Positions 48,735-58,290 of a stretch of 64,000 nucleotides of DNA are shown here, piece by piece; position 1 is the stretch's first letter, and each line of letters opens with the position of its first letter. A program made the translations under genes and the position numbers. The notes beneath the pieces were generated by a model that ran no database searches, was not told where the DNA came from, and saw nothing but the letters and a program-made list of their open reading frames with translations. The stretch is taken from assembly GCA_964649415.1 (NCBI GenBank), contig CAZYSK010000010.1, forward strand, positions 56,990 to 120,989. The letters are read 5' to 3'. This DNA is from CAZYSK01 sp964649415. Its GTDB lineage: Bacteria > Chloroflexota > Anaerolineae > B4-G1.

Positions 48735-50633
48735 CTACTCTCTGGCGGGATTGGCTGCGCCTACAGGATATTGCCGCCACGTGGTATCTTGGGTGTACTC
48801 CATAAACACCCGATACTCCCCGCGGACGGCTCCCTGGTTGGCGAAAGGATGCAGCAAGACTGACTGATCTTGCCCCCCCGGCAGTTGCGAGTTCGCCGCG
48901 GACGAGGCAAATACAGGTTCCCTGGATCGAATGTGACCCGTAACTCGAAGGGCCGGCCCCAACAGCCCATCACCTGCCGGCTCTTCCCGGACACTGTCCT
49001 CGGGCCGAGCGGGGTCTACGTGCAGGATCACGTCCTCGGGGTATAGCCCGTGGCACCAGTGGAACTTGACCGGATCGGCCTGCGCGTCCTGGAAGTAGGC
49101 ATACACGAGAGGCCCCCGCACCAGTGCAAGCGCGTGATCATTGGCCTGGCAGGTCACCCGAAGAGGCAGGGAGAGTTCGACGGAATCGTCGGCCTTCCAC
49201 TCGCGCTCGACGACGGCAAACTCGCCTGCTTGCGCCGGCATAGGCTCGCCATCTCCCACGCGCACCTCGGCCCCCGTGGCATAGGGCGGGATGCGCAGAT
49301 GCAGGGCGAACCTGGCCGTCTGCTCGGGTCGCACGTGGATGACTACCTTGCCGGTGGAAGGGAAACCCGTCTCCTGGCGCAGGGTGACGGCCGGCAAGCC
49401 TGGTAGGCGAAGGGTGGCCTGGCTTTCCGTGTACATCAACACAGCCGGGTTGCCATCCCGCACCCCGTAAAGATACGTGGGCATGCGTCCCGCGATGCGC
49501 TGTCCGGCCGCATTGCAGCAGTTGGGGCTCTCCGGTTCCTGTGCCCTGCCGTTCAGCGGGGTCATATAGCTCCAGTTAGAACCGTCGGCAAGCTGAGCAG
49601 CCAGGAAGTGGTTGAACAAGTCCCGCTCAATCTCCGCCGCGTAACGCGCCTTCCCCGTCCACCTCAAGGCCTGGTCGAGCAACAGGATCCAGGTGTGTTG
49701 GGGACATACCTCAATGTCACCACGTGGATGATAGAAACGCCGTGGTAGATACCTTTCCCCGGAACTCATCCCCCCAGTAAGAAAGATCCACTCGTCGGCC
49801 AATCGGTCTACACTTCCAATCACGATGTCCCGATACTCGGCATTTCCCGTCGTATTATGCAACGCTGCAATACCGAGAAGCGTCATGTGGAAGGTGTGGG
49901 CGTGGATGTTCTCGCGCAGCTCGTATACGTCCTTCCCACCAGCGGCGAACTGCTTCATCGACGTATAGTCACAGGTAAATCGGGATTCGGGGTACGTCGC
50001 CAGCCACTCGTCCCACTTGTGCAACGTCCGCTCCCCCCACTCGACGAAGCGACTATCGCCCGTTCGCTGGCCTAGAAGTACGATAGGTTCGAGAATGAGC
50101 GTGCCTTCACCGCCGCCGTGGCCATTGCCGGGAAAGCGCCCCGCCAGCGGGAACTGTCCTGGGTCTGGCCCCCAGGTGCGGATGATATAGTCGCCCAGGC
50201 GCCGCGCCGTTTCCAGTGCCAATTCACTCTCCAACAGATCGGCGCACACCAGCAGCCCGTGCAGCACGTAGTACCATTCGTACAGTTGCATGCCACGCAC
50301 GGGAATGCGATGTCTGCGCCTAGTGATGCCCAGATAACCATCTTCCTCTTGGGTACGAGCTAAACGCTCGACTACCTGATGCACTCTCGCGAGGAGCTCC
50401 TGATCATCGGTGATCAAGGCTGTGTAGGCCGAAGCATCCAGCCACTTGCCCACCTGCTCCCCCAGCCAGAACCAGTCGCCGTGATCCTGGCGCTCGTGAA
50501 GGCGTATGAACTCCTCCGAGAGGATCAAATCCTTCAAGCGTCCTTCGCGATTGGCGTAGAAGCGTTGTCCTAGAAACCCGCCCACCACAGCAATATCTCG
50601 TGGCGAGACGTTGGACAGCACTGTCTTTGGCAT
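48735..50633 (-). CDS. GH127 (DUF1680) beta-L-arabinofuranosidase-like glycosidase
   Basis: 632 residues from the ATG at 50633, AAGGAGG upstream. An (alpha/alpha)6 barrel is followed by beta domains. The likely catalytic zinc/cysteine site is represented by D-I-E-V-C-P-Q and S-P-N-C-C-N-A-A-G, corresponding to the Glu-x-Cys and Cys-Cys pair of the characterised Bifidobacterium enzyme. GH127 enzymes use a cysteine nucleophile to release beta-L-arabinofuranose, a sugar best known on hydroxyproline-rich plant glycoproteins. No signal peptide: cytoplasmic. It is the last gene of the long operon beginning at 59772, starting one base after the peptidase stop. Confidence 0.85.
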   Translation of the reverse strand: MPKTVLSNVSPRDIAVVGGFLGQRFYANREGRLKDLILSEEFIRLHERQDHGDWFWLGEQVGKWLDASAYTALITDDQELLARVHQVVERLARTQEEDGYLGITRRRHRIPVRGMQLYEWYYVLHGLLVCADLLESELALETARRLGDYIIRTWGPDPGQFPLAGRFPGNGHGGGEGTLILEPIVLLGQRTGDSRFVEWGERTLHKWDEWLATYPESRFTCDYTSMKQFAAGGKDVYELRENIHAHTFHMTLLGIAALHNTTGNAEYRDIVIGSVDRLADEWIFLTGGMSSGERYLPRRFYHPRGDIEVCPQHTWILLLDQALRWTGKARYAAEIERDLFNHFLAAQLADGSNWSYMTPLNGRAQEPESPNCCNAAGQRIAGRMPTYLYGVRDGNPAVLMYTESQATLRLPGLPAVTLRQETGFPSTGKVVIHVRPEQTARFALHLRIPPYATGAEVRVGDGEPMPAQAGEFAVVEREWKADDSVELSLPLRVTCQANDHALALVRGPLVYAYFQDAQADPVKFHWCHGLYPEDVILHVDPARPEDSVREEPAGDGLLGPALRVTGHIRSREPVFASSAANSQLPGGQDQSVLLHPFANQGAVRGEYRVFMEYTQDTTWRQYPVGAANPARE

Positions 50634-50634
50634 T

Positions 50635-52038
50635 TCAGACCTCCTTTGGTTTTCGCTTTCGAAGAGACGAGGGATTCCACAAAGGCAGTTGGGTTCTTTC
50701 GTCACGCATTAGGGCCTCGACATCATCCAGTTCCAGAGGCGCGCCGCTGGTGAGGTTTTCGCTTCCATCTTCGGTGATGACTATCGTGTCTTCCACGCGG
50801 ATATAGAGTTGTTCCTCGGGAATCCACATCTGCGGATCGACGGAAAACACCGTTCCTGGCACCAGCAAACGATGTTTGTACCCGCCGTCGTCGTGCACAG
50901 CCATACCAACCGGATGCGAGAGATGACCACGGAACTCCAGCGTGCGGCGAGCGCCCTCCTTGTAGATATCCTTCGAGAACTCCCAGTTTGCCCAGACTCC
51001 CCGCATCTCCTCAACTGCTTCGTCCATCACCTGGTCCGGCGTCACGCCAGGGCGAATCTTGGACATAATCACTTTGTGGTACTTGACAATGTAGCCGTAC
51101 AGCTCTCGCTGCCAGGAGGCATAGGTCCCGTTGACGGGCCACATGCGCCCAATGTCGCTGGTGTAGTAGTTGCACTCAGGGGCGACGTCCATCAGCACGA
51201 GATCTCCGTCCCTTAAGGGACAGTTGCTCAGAGCATAGTGGACGTGCCAGATGTTCTCCCCGCTGGCGATAATGGGGCGATAACCCTCGCCCACAGCGCC
51301 GTTCAGCCTATAGATATAATTCGCCAGAGCACCGAGTTGGTACTCTAGGACGCCCGGCTGCGTCATCCGCATGGCTTCGCGAACGGCCCGAGCGCAAAGC
51401 CGGCCTGAGCGACGCATCACATCGACCTCGCGTGGGCTCTTGATGGAGCGCAGCTCATCCAGAATAGGTGTCAAATCGCGCACCTCTATCTCTGGGAACC
51501 GTGAGCGCAGCAGGCTGATGAAGCGCTGTTCTCGCGACGGCTGCCCATCCCACGGATCCTGGGCCACCATCTTGTTGGCTCGTAGCAAGTGATGGCGGGT
51601 CGTGGCCCGCACCTCGGCCGGAGCGTGAGGAGTGTAGACTACTCTCGCGTCGATTAAGTGTTCTGAGAGTTTCTCAACACCGTGAATCTCATCAGCGCCA
51701 GTGATCTCTTTCACCAAGTCGGCATCCTCAACCCCTGGAGCAGCGCCCTCACTGAGCTGTGCCTCACCTCGCCGGGGCAGATAGAGGGTAGTCTTGCGCT
51801 CCGCACCATCTATCAGAAGGTAGGAGTGAGGCGCTTCGAGACCACAGCAATAGAAAAACTCGTTTGACTGGCGAAAGTCTAGATATCCGCGTGACGCTGG
51901 GGCGCTCTGTAGCAACGCATAGCCTTCGCCCTCAATGGCGTCAAGTATCCTCTCCCGCCGTGCAGCGAACTCCACTGTCGGGAAGTCAACTTGGCATCGC
52001 GAGTCGATCCGATTGTTGGGCCTGGTTGTGGAATCCAC
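50635..52038 (-). CDS. Xaa-Pro aminopeptidase/prolidase-like M24 metallopeptidase
   Basis: 467 residues, GTG start after AGGAG. An N-terminal creatinase-like domain (about 1-210) is followed by the pita-bread catalytic domain with the metal ligands D-V-A-P-E...S-D-I-G-R (two Asp), G-H-L-S-H-P-V-G-M (His) and the two Glu in V-D-P-Q-M-W and R-V-E-D-T. These enzymes cut peptides at Xaa-Pro bonds. Next to GH127 and hydantoinase genes it suggests handling of proline- or hydroxyproline-containing peptides (inference). Confidence 0.88.
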   Translation of the reverse strand: MDSTTRPNNRIDSRCQVDFPTVEFAARRERILDAIEGEGYALLQSAPASRGYLDFRQSNEFFYCCGLEAPHSYLLIDGAERKTTLYLPRRGEAQLSEGAAPGVEDADLVKEITGADEIHGVEKLSEHLIDARVVYTPHAPAEVRATTRHHLLRANKMVAQDPWDGQPSREQRFISLLRSRFPEIEVRDLTPILDELRSIKSPREVDVMRRSGRLCARAVREAMRMTQPGVLEYQLGALANYIYRLNGAVGEGYRPIIASGENIWHVHYALSNCPLRDGDLVLMDVAPECNYYTSDIGRMWPVNGTYASWQRELYGYIVKYHKVIMSKIRPGVTPDQVMDEAVEEMRGVWANWEFSKDIYKEGARRTLEFRGHLSHPVGMAVHDDGGYKHRLLVPGTVFSVDPQMWIPEEQLYIRVEDTIVITEDGSENLTSGAPLELDDVEALMRDERTQLPLWNPSSLRKRKPKEV

Positions 52039-52118
52039 GGTTTTCTCCTGTCGGGGCGATGCTATTCCTGCGTGAGTGAGGCGCCGACGACTGCCGGTTG
52101 GTCAAACGTTGATCGGGC

Positions 52119-53858
52119 TTACCCCCGCGTTTTCGTGACGCCGGTGACCTCCAAGGTGTTCGGGTCTACGATCACGCCATAGTCCTTCTGCGCAATCTCC
52201 ACGGTGATGTAGCCGTTCTTGACGTCCTCCTGTACCTTCTCGAGGGGCCGCTCGTAAGGGCTTCCCCAACCACCGCCAGCGCCGGTGACCAGCCGGGCCA
52301 CGTCCCCCCTCTTGAGGTGAACGCGTGCCGACTTGCCGACGACGACGGGCTCGCGCCCGTCGGCAAAGATGAACTTGGTATAGTTCGGCGAGCCTTTCTG
52401 CCCACCCGCCATGGCCCACGGCCTGAACTTGTGGCGGCCAAAACTGCCCGTGTACCACGCTTCGTCGGCGACGATGCGGTAGTCGCGCACCAAGCCCCGA
52501 CCGCCCCGGTACCGTCCTGCCCCGCCCTCGCAGATGTCGAAGCCGTACTGGTCCACCAGCAATCCATAGCGGGTCTCGCAGACCTCCACGGGTATGACGT
52601 AGGTCTCGCCGTCGGCGACGCTAAACAGACCGTCTTCGCCGTCCTTGTCGCACCCGGCCCCCCAACCGCCGGCCTGGGGTTCGGTCATCACAAACAGCTC
52701 GCCGGTGTCGGGATGGTTGCCAGATAGCACAATGCCGCACACACTCAAGTAGTGACCGGCTGGCAGCCGGTCGGGTACGATGGGGGCCATAGCCTGCCAA
52801 ACCAGGTCCGATACGTACAGCAAAGTCTCCCAGTAGGTGGACACCGGGGCCGGCCTCTCGCAGGTAAAGATCGTCCGGTCGGGGCAGACAATCTTCAGGG
52901 GACGAAAACACCCTTCGTTGGCGGGGATGGATGGATCGGTCAGTGCCTTGAAAATGGTACGCATCCCCGAATGGAGACCGGTGCGTGTGCAGTTGACCGG
53001 GCCGGGTACCTGGGGGTGGGTGCCGGTAAAGTCGCAGATGAAGTTGATGCCATCGGCATCGTCGGTGATGGTGACCTTGACACACACCTTGAAGGGCCCG
53101 TTGCCCATCCCATCGTCGTCAATGTAGTCCACCGCTTCGTAAACGCCCTTGGGCAGTTTGGCCAACTCCTTGCGCGTCATCTCCTCGCCATATTCCAGAA
53201 GGGCCTCGATGCCCGCCTGCACCAGCTCCAACCCGTACCGGTCGCACATCTCCTGGAAGCGCTTCGCTCCCAGGCGCAGCGAGGCGGCCTGGGCGAACAT
53301 GTCGCCCAGTGTCATCTCCGGCGTCCGCACGTTGGCGGCGATGAGGTCTACCAGGCTTTGATCAAGCTCGCCGTGTTTGTAAAGCTTGATGCACGGCAGC
53401 TGCAGACCTTCCTGATAGATCTCTGTGGCGCTGGTGGTCCAGGAACCGGCGTCCTTGCCTCCTACCTCGGTCCAGTGACCCTGGTTGACGGAGAAGGCCA
53501 CGATCTGACCTTTGTAAAAGATGGGCATGATCTGCGTTACGTCGGAGAGATGGGTGCCCCCGCCGGTGTAGGGATCGTTCTGCAGGATGATGTCGCCGCG
53601 CTCCAATCTGTCCAGGCCAAACTTGTCCAGGACCGATTGCACGCCGGAGGCCAGAGTGCCCAGGAACCCGGTCACGCCGTTCCCCTGGGAGATGAGTTGA
53701 GCCTTGTGGTCGGTCAGGCCGCAGGCGTAGTCGAGCACCTCGTAGATGATGGGGCTCATACTGGTACGCTGCGTGGCGATGAACATCTCGTCGCCGATGG
53801 CGACCAGTGCGTCCTTGATAATTTCCATAGTGAAGGGATCAACTCTGGATTTGACCAT
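52119..53858 (-). CDS. hyuB: Hydantoinase/oxoprolinase B-family subunit
   Basis: 579 residues. N-D-P-Y-T-G-G-G-T-H-L-S-D-V is the hallmark of HyuB/acetone carboxylase alpha-like subunits, preceded by D-P-F-T-M-E-I-I-K-D-A at the start. Together with HyuA it performs ATP-dependent opening of a cyclic amide (5-oxoproline, N-methylhydantoin) or related carboxylation chemistry. The cyclic substrate cannot be named from sequence. AGGAAGAG precedes the ATG and the gene starts two bases after the HyuA stop. Confidence 0.9.
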   Translation of the reverse strand: MVKSRVDPFTMEIIKDALVAIGDEMFIATQRTSMSPIIYEVLDYACGLTDHKAQLISQGNGVTGFLGTLASGVQSVLDKFGLDRLERGDIILQNDPYTGGGTHLSDVTQIMPIFYKGQIVAFSVNQGHWTEVGGKDAGSWTTSATEIYQEGLQLPCIKLYKHGELDQSLVDLIAANVRTPEMTLGDMFAQAASLRLGAKRFQEMCDRYGLELVQAGIEALLEYGEEMTRKELAKLPKGVYEAVDYIDDDGMGNGPFKVCVKVTITDDADGINFICDFTGTHPQVPGPVNCTRTGLHSGMRTIFKALTDPSIPANEGCFRPLKIVCPDRTIFTCERPAPVSTYWETLLYVSDLVWQAMAPIVPDRLPAGHYLSVCGIVLSGNHPDTGELFVMTEPQAGGWGAGCDKDGEDGLFSVADGETYVIPVEVCETRYGLLVDQYGFDICEGGAGRYRGGRGLVRDYRIVADEAWYTGSFGRHKFRPWAMAGGQKGSPNYTKFIFADGREPVVVGKSARVHLKRGDVARLVTGAGGGWGSPYERPLEKVQEDVKNGYITVEIAQKDYGVIVDPNTLEVTGVTKTRG

Positions 53859-53860
53859 CT

Positions 53861-55906
53861 CTACTCTTCCTCGATGTGCAGAAAGCCGTACTCGTCCAGG
53901 CTTACCCGTTGCCCGGGAAAGACCACGGTCGTGGCGGCCGGTTCTTCGACGATCAGCGGCCCGGAGAGCGCCGCTCCGACAGGCAGCAGGCCGCGCTCGT
54001 AGGTCGGCGTCGTCAGGAAACCTGCGTCGAGCATGACCTGGCGATTCCCTTTGTAGGCCTTCTCTACACTGCGGCCCTCATCCTCGTTGAGGCGGGTGAT
54101 CTTGGGCTTTTCAACCTGGCCCAGGGCCGTCAGGTGAAAGTTGACCAACTCTACGGGCGATTCAAGACGGAAGGTATAGGCGTGATCGTGCAGTTGATGG
54201 AAACGCTCATCGATCTCCGGCAAGTCCTTCTCCGTCAGCTCGCCGCCAGGTATGGGTACCTTGACTGTGTGCTCCTGGCCCGCGTAGCGCATATCGGCAA
54301 AGCGTTGGAAGATCATTTGATCCTTCTCCACCTGTTCGGCTGCCAGCTCCTCAACTGCTTGCTCTTCCATCTCGACAAAGGTGTCGCTCACTTCGGCGGG
54401 CTCGATCTGGTCGGTGCGGACGACCATGGTGCGGATGTAGTCGTTGCGCAGGTCGGTCATCAGCATGCCCCAGGCGGAGAAGACGGCTGGAGCGGTGGGC
54501 ACCACGATCCGCTTGACCCGCAGCTCACGGGCCAGGGCCGCCGCGTGCATCGAGCCGCCGCCGCCAAAGGCCACCAGGGTGAACTCGCGTGGGTCGTAAC
54601 CGCGCCGCACCGAGACCAGCTTCAGGGCGTTGACCATGTTGGCATCGGCCAGCCGGACGACGCCCATAGCCGCCTCCTCGATACTCATGCCGATAAAGCC
54701 GGCAATCTCTTGCATGGACTGGCGGGCCTTGTCCATCGAGACCTTGATCTCACCCCCCAGGAAGTAGTCGGGATTTATGCGCCCGATTAGCAGGTTGGCG
54801 TCAGTGACGGTGGGCTGCTCGCCACCGGCGTCGTAACAGGCCGGACCGGGCACCGCGCCAGCACTGACCGGGCCGACGCGCAACGAGCCGCCCTCGTCTA
54901 TCCAGGCGATGGAGCCGCCGCCAGCGCCGATCTCCACGATGTCCACCGTGGGCACCTTGACAGGGTAGCCCTCCCAATCGCGGCGATACTCGATCCTGTA
55001 GTCCGTGGTGATCTTGGGTACGCCGTCCTCCACCAGCGAGCTCTTGACCGTGGTGCCGCCGATGTCGAGAGAGATGATGTTGGGCTCGCCCAGCAGGTCG
55101 CCAATCACCGCCGCGCCGATGACGCCAGCCACTGGGCCAGACTCGCAGGTCCTGATGGGCGCCCGGCGGGCTACCTCGAACGAGGCAATGCCGCCGTTGG
55201 ATTGCATAATGTGTGCCACTGGCCCCATACCCATCTTGTGCAAGTCTTCCTCCAGAGTATCTAGGTATTGGACGGCGATGGGCTGGACGTAGGCGTTCAG
55301 CACGGTGGTATTGGTGCGCTCGTACTCCCGCCACTCCTGGGTGATCTCGTGGGAGAGGGTGACGGGAACATCGGGCAACAGCTCCCGCAAAAGCTGGCCA
55401 CAGCGTGCTTCGTGGTCCGGGTTGGCGTAGGCGTGTAGGAAGCAAACGGCGATGGCCTCTATTCGCTCTTTCTCGAAGAACTCGGCCGCTTGACACACAT
55501 CGTCCTCGTTCAGAGGCTCAAGCTCCTCTCCCCTGTAATTGACCCGCTCGCTCACCTCCAATCGCAGGTAACGGGGCACAAAGGGCACCGGCTTGGTATA
55601 GTACAGGTTGTAGAGATCAGGGCGATTCGCCCGCGTGATCTCCAAGACATCGCGGAAGCCCCTGGTGGTGGCGAGGCCCGTCTTGGCTCCTTTGCGCTCG
55701 GTCAGGGCGTTGATGATGATGGTCGAGCCGTGGACGAAGAATGTCGTGTCGGCCACGTTGATGCCTGACTTGGCCAGGGTATCCTCCACGCCTATGGCAA
55801 AGTTACGAGGCGTGGTCGAGGCTTTGGTCATACCGATCTCACCTGTGACTTCGTCCAGGTAGATCAGATCGGTGAATGTTCCACCGATGTCGCTTGCCAC
55901 TCGCAT
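53861..55906 (-). CDS. hyuA: Hydantoinase/oxoprolinase A-family subunit
   Basis: 681 residues. The start at 55906 (M-R-V-A-S-D-I-G-G-T-F-T-D) follows GGAGG; the upstream ATG at 55924 overlaps that site. Two ASKHA-fold phosphate motifs are visible (D-I-G-G-T-F-T-D and S-L-D-I-G-G-T-T-V-K), and F-G-G-G-G-S-M-H-A-A is the third loop. It is the ATP-binding half of the HyuAB enzyme. Confidence 0.92.
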   Translation of the reverse strand: MRVASDIGGTFTDLIYLDEVTGEIGMTKASTTPRNFAIGVEDTLAKSGINVADTTFFVHGSTIIINALTERKGAKTGLATTRGFRDVLEITRANRPDLYNLYYTKPVPFVPRYLRLEVSERVNYRGEELEPLNEDDVCQAAEFFEKERIEAIAVCFLHAYANPDHEARCGQLLRELLPDVPVTLSHEITQEWREYERTNTTVLNAYVQPIAVQYLDTLEEDLHKMGMGPVAHIMQSNGGIASFEVARRAPIRTCESGPVAGVIGAAVIGDLLGEPNIISLDIGGTTVKSSLVEDGVPKITTDYRIEYRRDWEGYPVKVPTVDIVEIGAGGGSIAWIDEGGSLRVGPVSAGAVPGPACYDAGGEQPTVTDANLLIGRINPDYFLGGEIKVSMDKARQSMQEIAGFIGMSIEEAAMGVVRLADANMVNALKLVSVRRGYDPREFTLVAFGGGGSMHAAALARELRVKRIVVPTAPAVFSAWGMLMTDLRNDYIRTMVVRTDQIEPAEVSDTFVEMEEQAVEELAAEQVEKDQMIFQRFADMRYAGQEHTVKVPIPGGELTEKDLPEIDERFHQLHDHAYTFRLESPVELVNFHLTALGQVEKPKITRLNEDEGRSVEKAYKGNRQVMLDAGFLTTPTYERGLLPVGAALSGPLIVEEPAATTVVFPGQRVSLDEYGFLHIEEE

Positions 55907-55989
55907 CGAGAATCCTCCATACACTGTCGATAGCGCGGGTGCGCTCCTCTATTTGCCAAGGGACAGGAGCTTGGTCTGCGTATGCCCTC

Positions 55990-56352
55990 CTATCGCGACT
56001 CCCGGATCGGGAAGTAGACCGTGTACCGTCCATCACGGATCTCGCACAACGGGACAAAGCGGAACCCGCGCTCCTGGTACCGGGTGCGATAGCCGTCTTG
56101 CCAGAACCACCATTCCCGCTCGTTATCAGGTGTCAGGATGGTCTCGGGCCGATCCTTGTCGCCATACAAGATGCGTTCCTCGCCGCACAGGCCCGCCAGG
56201 AGCACCGGGCCGTCCATAAAGGCGACGGAGTCGGGTTCGTCCGGCAGCGGGCAGGTGGAGAGTGCTTTGGGGAACTCGACACGCACCGTTGTTGCCTGGG
56301 TTAGGTTGAGATGTGCATCTACAGTCTGCTTGCAGAGACCTGGAGTCTCCAC
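55990..56352 (-). pseudogene. C-terminal remnant of a second GH127-family gene
   Basis: 120 codons. L-P-D-E-P-D-S-V-A-F-M-D-G-P-V-L-L-A-G-L-C and the end G-R-Y-T-V-Y-F-P-I match the C-terminal beta domain of GH127/DUF1680 proteins. The catalytic barrel is missing. It begins 17 bases after the permease stop with no ribosome-binding site. It probably marks a deletion of a full-length paralogue, although a small stand-alone beta-domain protein is possible. Confidence 0.6.
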
Positions 56353-56369
56353 AGATAAGGTCGATCGGC

Positions 56370-57266
56370 TTATCCCTTGAGTCCGGTCAACACAACTCCC
56401 TGCACAAAGTACCGCTGGGCGAAGAAGAAGACGATGATAACTGGCAAAGTCATCGTCGTCGAAGCGGCCATCAGCAAATCCCAGCGGTTAAGCATAACGC
56501 TGCGGAAACTCGCCAGGCCTATGGCCAGGGTGAACCGCTCGGGCGAGTTGATGTACAGGAGCGGCCCCATGAAGTCATTCCAGGTGCCCAGAAAGGTGAA
56601 GATCGCCACTGTGGTCAGCGCCGGCTTGGCCAGCGGCATCATAATGCGGGCAAAAATGGCGAACTCGTTGCACCCGTCGATGCGCGCGGCGTCGGCCAGA
56701 TCCTCCGGGATGGTGCGGAAGAACTGGCGCAGGAGGAAGATGTTGAAGGCCCCCCCTCCGAAGAAGTAGGGTACGGTGAGGGGAAGGAACGTATCAATCC
56801 ACTTGAGCCGGCTGAAGATCACGAATTGTGGCACCAGTATGACCACGTAGGGCACCATCATCGTCGCCAGCACGAGCCCGAACCAGAACTCGCGCCCTGG
56901 AAACCGGATGCGAGCAAAGCCATAGGCACAGAAAGAGGAAGCCAGAAGGATGGCCAACTCGTTGATCACGACGAGGAAGACGGTGTTTCTTAAGTAGATG
57001 TGAAATGGCTTGTAGGTCAGCGCCTCCACGTAGTTTGCAGGACGGAACGGGTCTGGGATCAACTGGGGCGGGAACTGGAACACCCTCTGCTCAAGCTTGA
57101 AGGAACAGCTGACCATCCACAGCAAAGGCGCGAGCATCAGGACCGCTCCCGCGAGCAACACCACCCAGATCATGGTTGTGGATAGCCACCTGCGGGTCGA
57201 CGCGCTCCGGATATGGCGATAGCCAGGGGCACTCCTTGCGAAAAGCTCGGTGTTAGTCTTCGCCAC
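56370..57266 (-). CDS. Carbohydrate ABC transporter permease (MalG-like)
   Basis: 298 residues, GTG start after GAGGAG. Six membrane helices and the permease loop D-A-A-R-I-D-G-C-N-E-F-A-I-F-A-R-I-M-M-P-L. It starts 11 bases after the stop of the partner permease. CUT1 family; no ATPase gene in the locus. Confidence 0.92.
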   Translation of the reverse strand: MAKTNTELFARSAPGYRHIRSASTRRWLSTTMIWVVLLAGAVLMLAPLLWMVSCSFKLEQRVFQFPPQLIPDPFRPANYVEALTYKPFHIYLRNTVFLVVINELAILLASSFCAYGFARIRFPGREFWFGLVLATMMVPYVVILVPQFVIFSRLKWIDTFLPLTVPYFFGGGAFNIFLLRQFFRTIPEDLADAARIDGCNEFAIFARIMMPLAKPALTTVAIFTFLGTWNDFMGPLLYINSPERFTLAIGLASFRSVMLNRWDLLMAASTTMTLPVIIVFFFAQRYFVQGVVLTGLKG

Positions 57267-57277
57267 GGCTCATCTCC

Positions 57278-58183
57278 TCAACCAACTTCCTCGTAGTACA
57301 CGCGGCTGCCTATGCCCCGGAAAACGACCGCCGTCAGTCCCATGATGATTAAGAAGAGCACCCACGCCAGCGCAGCCGCGTACCCCATTTCCAGGTATTC
57401 AAAGGCATTGCGCCACAGATACAGAACGAAGAAAAGGGTGGCGTTTTGTGGACCCCCGTCTGTGATCAGATAACCGGCGGTGAAGATCTGAAAGGTGCCG
57501 ATGATGCCCATGATTAGGTTGAAGAAAATGACCGGCGATACCAAAGGTAGCGTCACATGGCGTAGTTTCGCCCACGCACCGGCGCCATCGATCTCCGCCG
57601 CCTCGTAGAATACATCGGGGATTCCCTGCAGGCCCGCCAGGTAGATCACCATCGCTCCGCCCAGGTTCCACAAGCTCATCAGGATCAGGGCTGGCAGCGC
57701 CCATGCCGGTTTCTGGAGCCAAGGAACCTTGGGCAGACCGATGGCGTGCAGCGCCGCATTGAGCAGCCCAAAATCCGTGTTCAGGATCCAGGCCCACAGG
57801 ACCGCGTTGGCCACCGCCGGCACGATGCTCGGCATATAGTAGACAGTGCGGAAGGCAGCAATCCCCCGCACCTTACTGTTCATCAGCAAAGCCAGCAGGA
57901 AGGCCAGAACCATGCTCAGCGGCACCGAGATGGCCGTGTATACGCTGGTTACCTTCAAGGCCTGCCAAAACAGCTTGTCCGACGCGATCTTGACGAAGTT
58001 GTCCAGAGCGATGAACTCAGCCGGGCTGATCATGTTCCAATCCTGGAAGGTCATCCAGACGGAGGCCAGGGCAGGTATCAGGAACCACAACAGGAAACCC
58101 AGAATGAAGGGGGCGATGAAGATGTAGCCCGTAACGGTTCGTCGCGCCGCCGGGGTTCTCAGCTGGTGGACTATCCTTGTCAT
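57278..58183 (-). CDS. Carbohydrate ABC transporter permease (MalF-like)
   Basis: 301 residues from the ATG at 58183, AGGAGC nine bases upstream. Six membrane helices; permease loop Y-E-A-A-E-I-D-G-A-G-A-W-A-K-L-R-H-V-T-L-P. Pairs with the permease at 56370 and follows the binding protein. Confidence 0.92.
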   Translation of the reverse strand: MTRIVHQLRTPAARRTVTGYIFIAPFILGFLLWFLIPALASVWMTFQDWNMISPAEFIALDNFVKIASDKLFWQALKVTSVYTAISVPLSMVLAFLLALLMNSKVRGIAAFRTVYYMPSIVPAVANAVLWAWILNTDFGLLNAALHAIGLPKVPWLQKPAWALPALILMSLWNLGGAMVIYLAGLQGIPDVFYEAAEIDGAGAWAKLRHVTLPLVSPVIFFNLIMGIIGTFQIFTAGYLITDGGPQNATLFFVLYLWRNAFEYLEMGYAAALAWVLFLIIMGLTAVVFRGIGSRVYYEEVG

Positions 58184-58290
58184 CTCATATGCTCCTGAGA
58201 ACATAAGCTGGGAACAAGACCCGGCCGCGTAGCGCCTGTTCCACCTGATATCAGGAACGTACTGCGCAGCCGGGCTTGTCCCCCTTGCAC

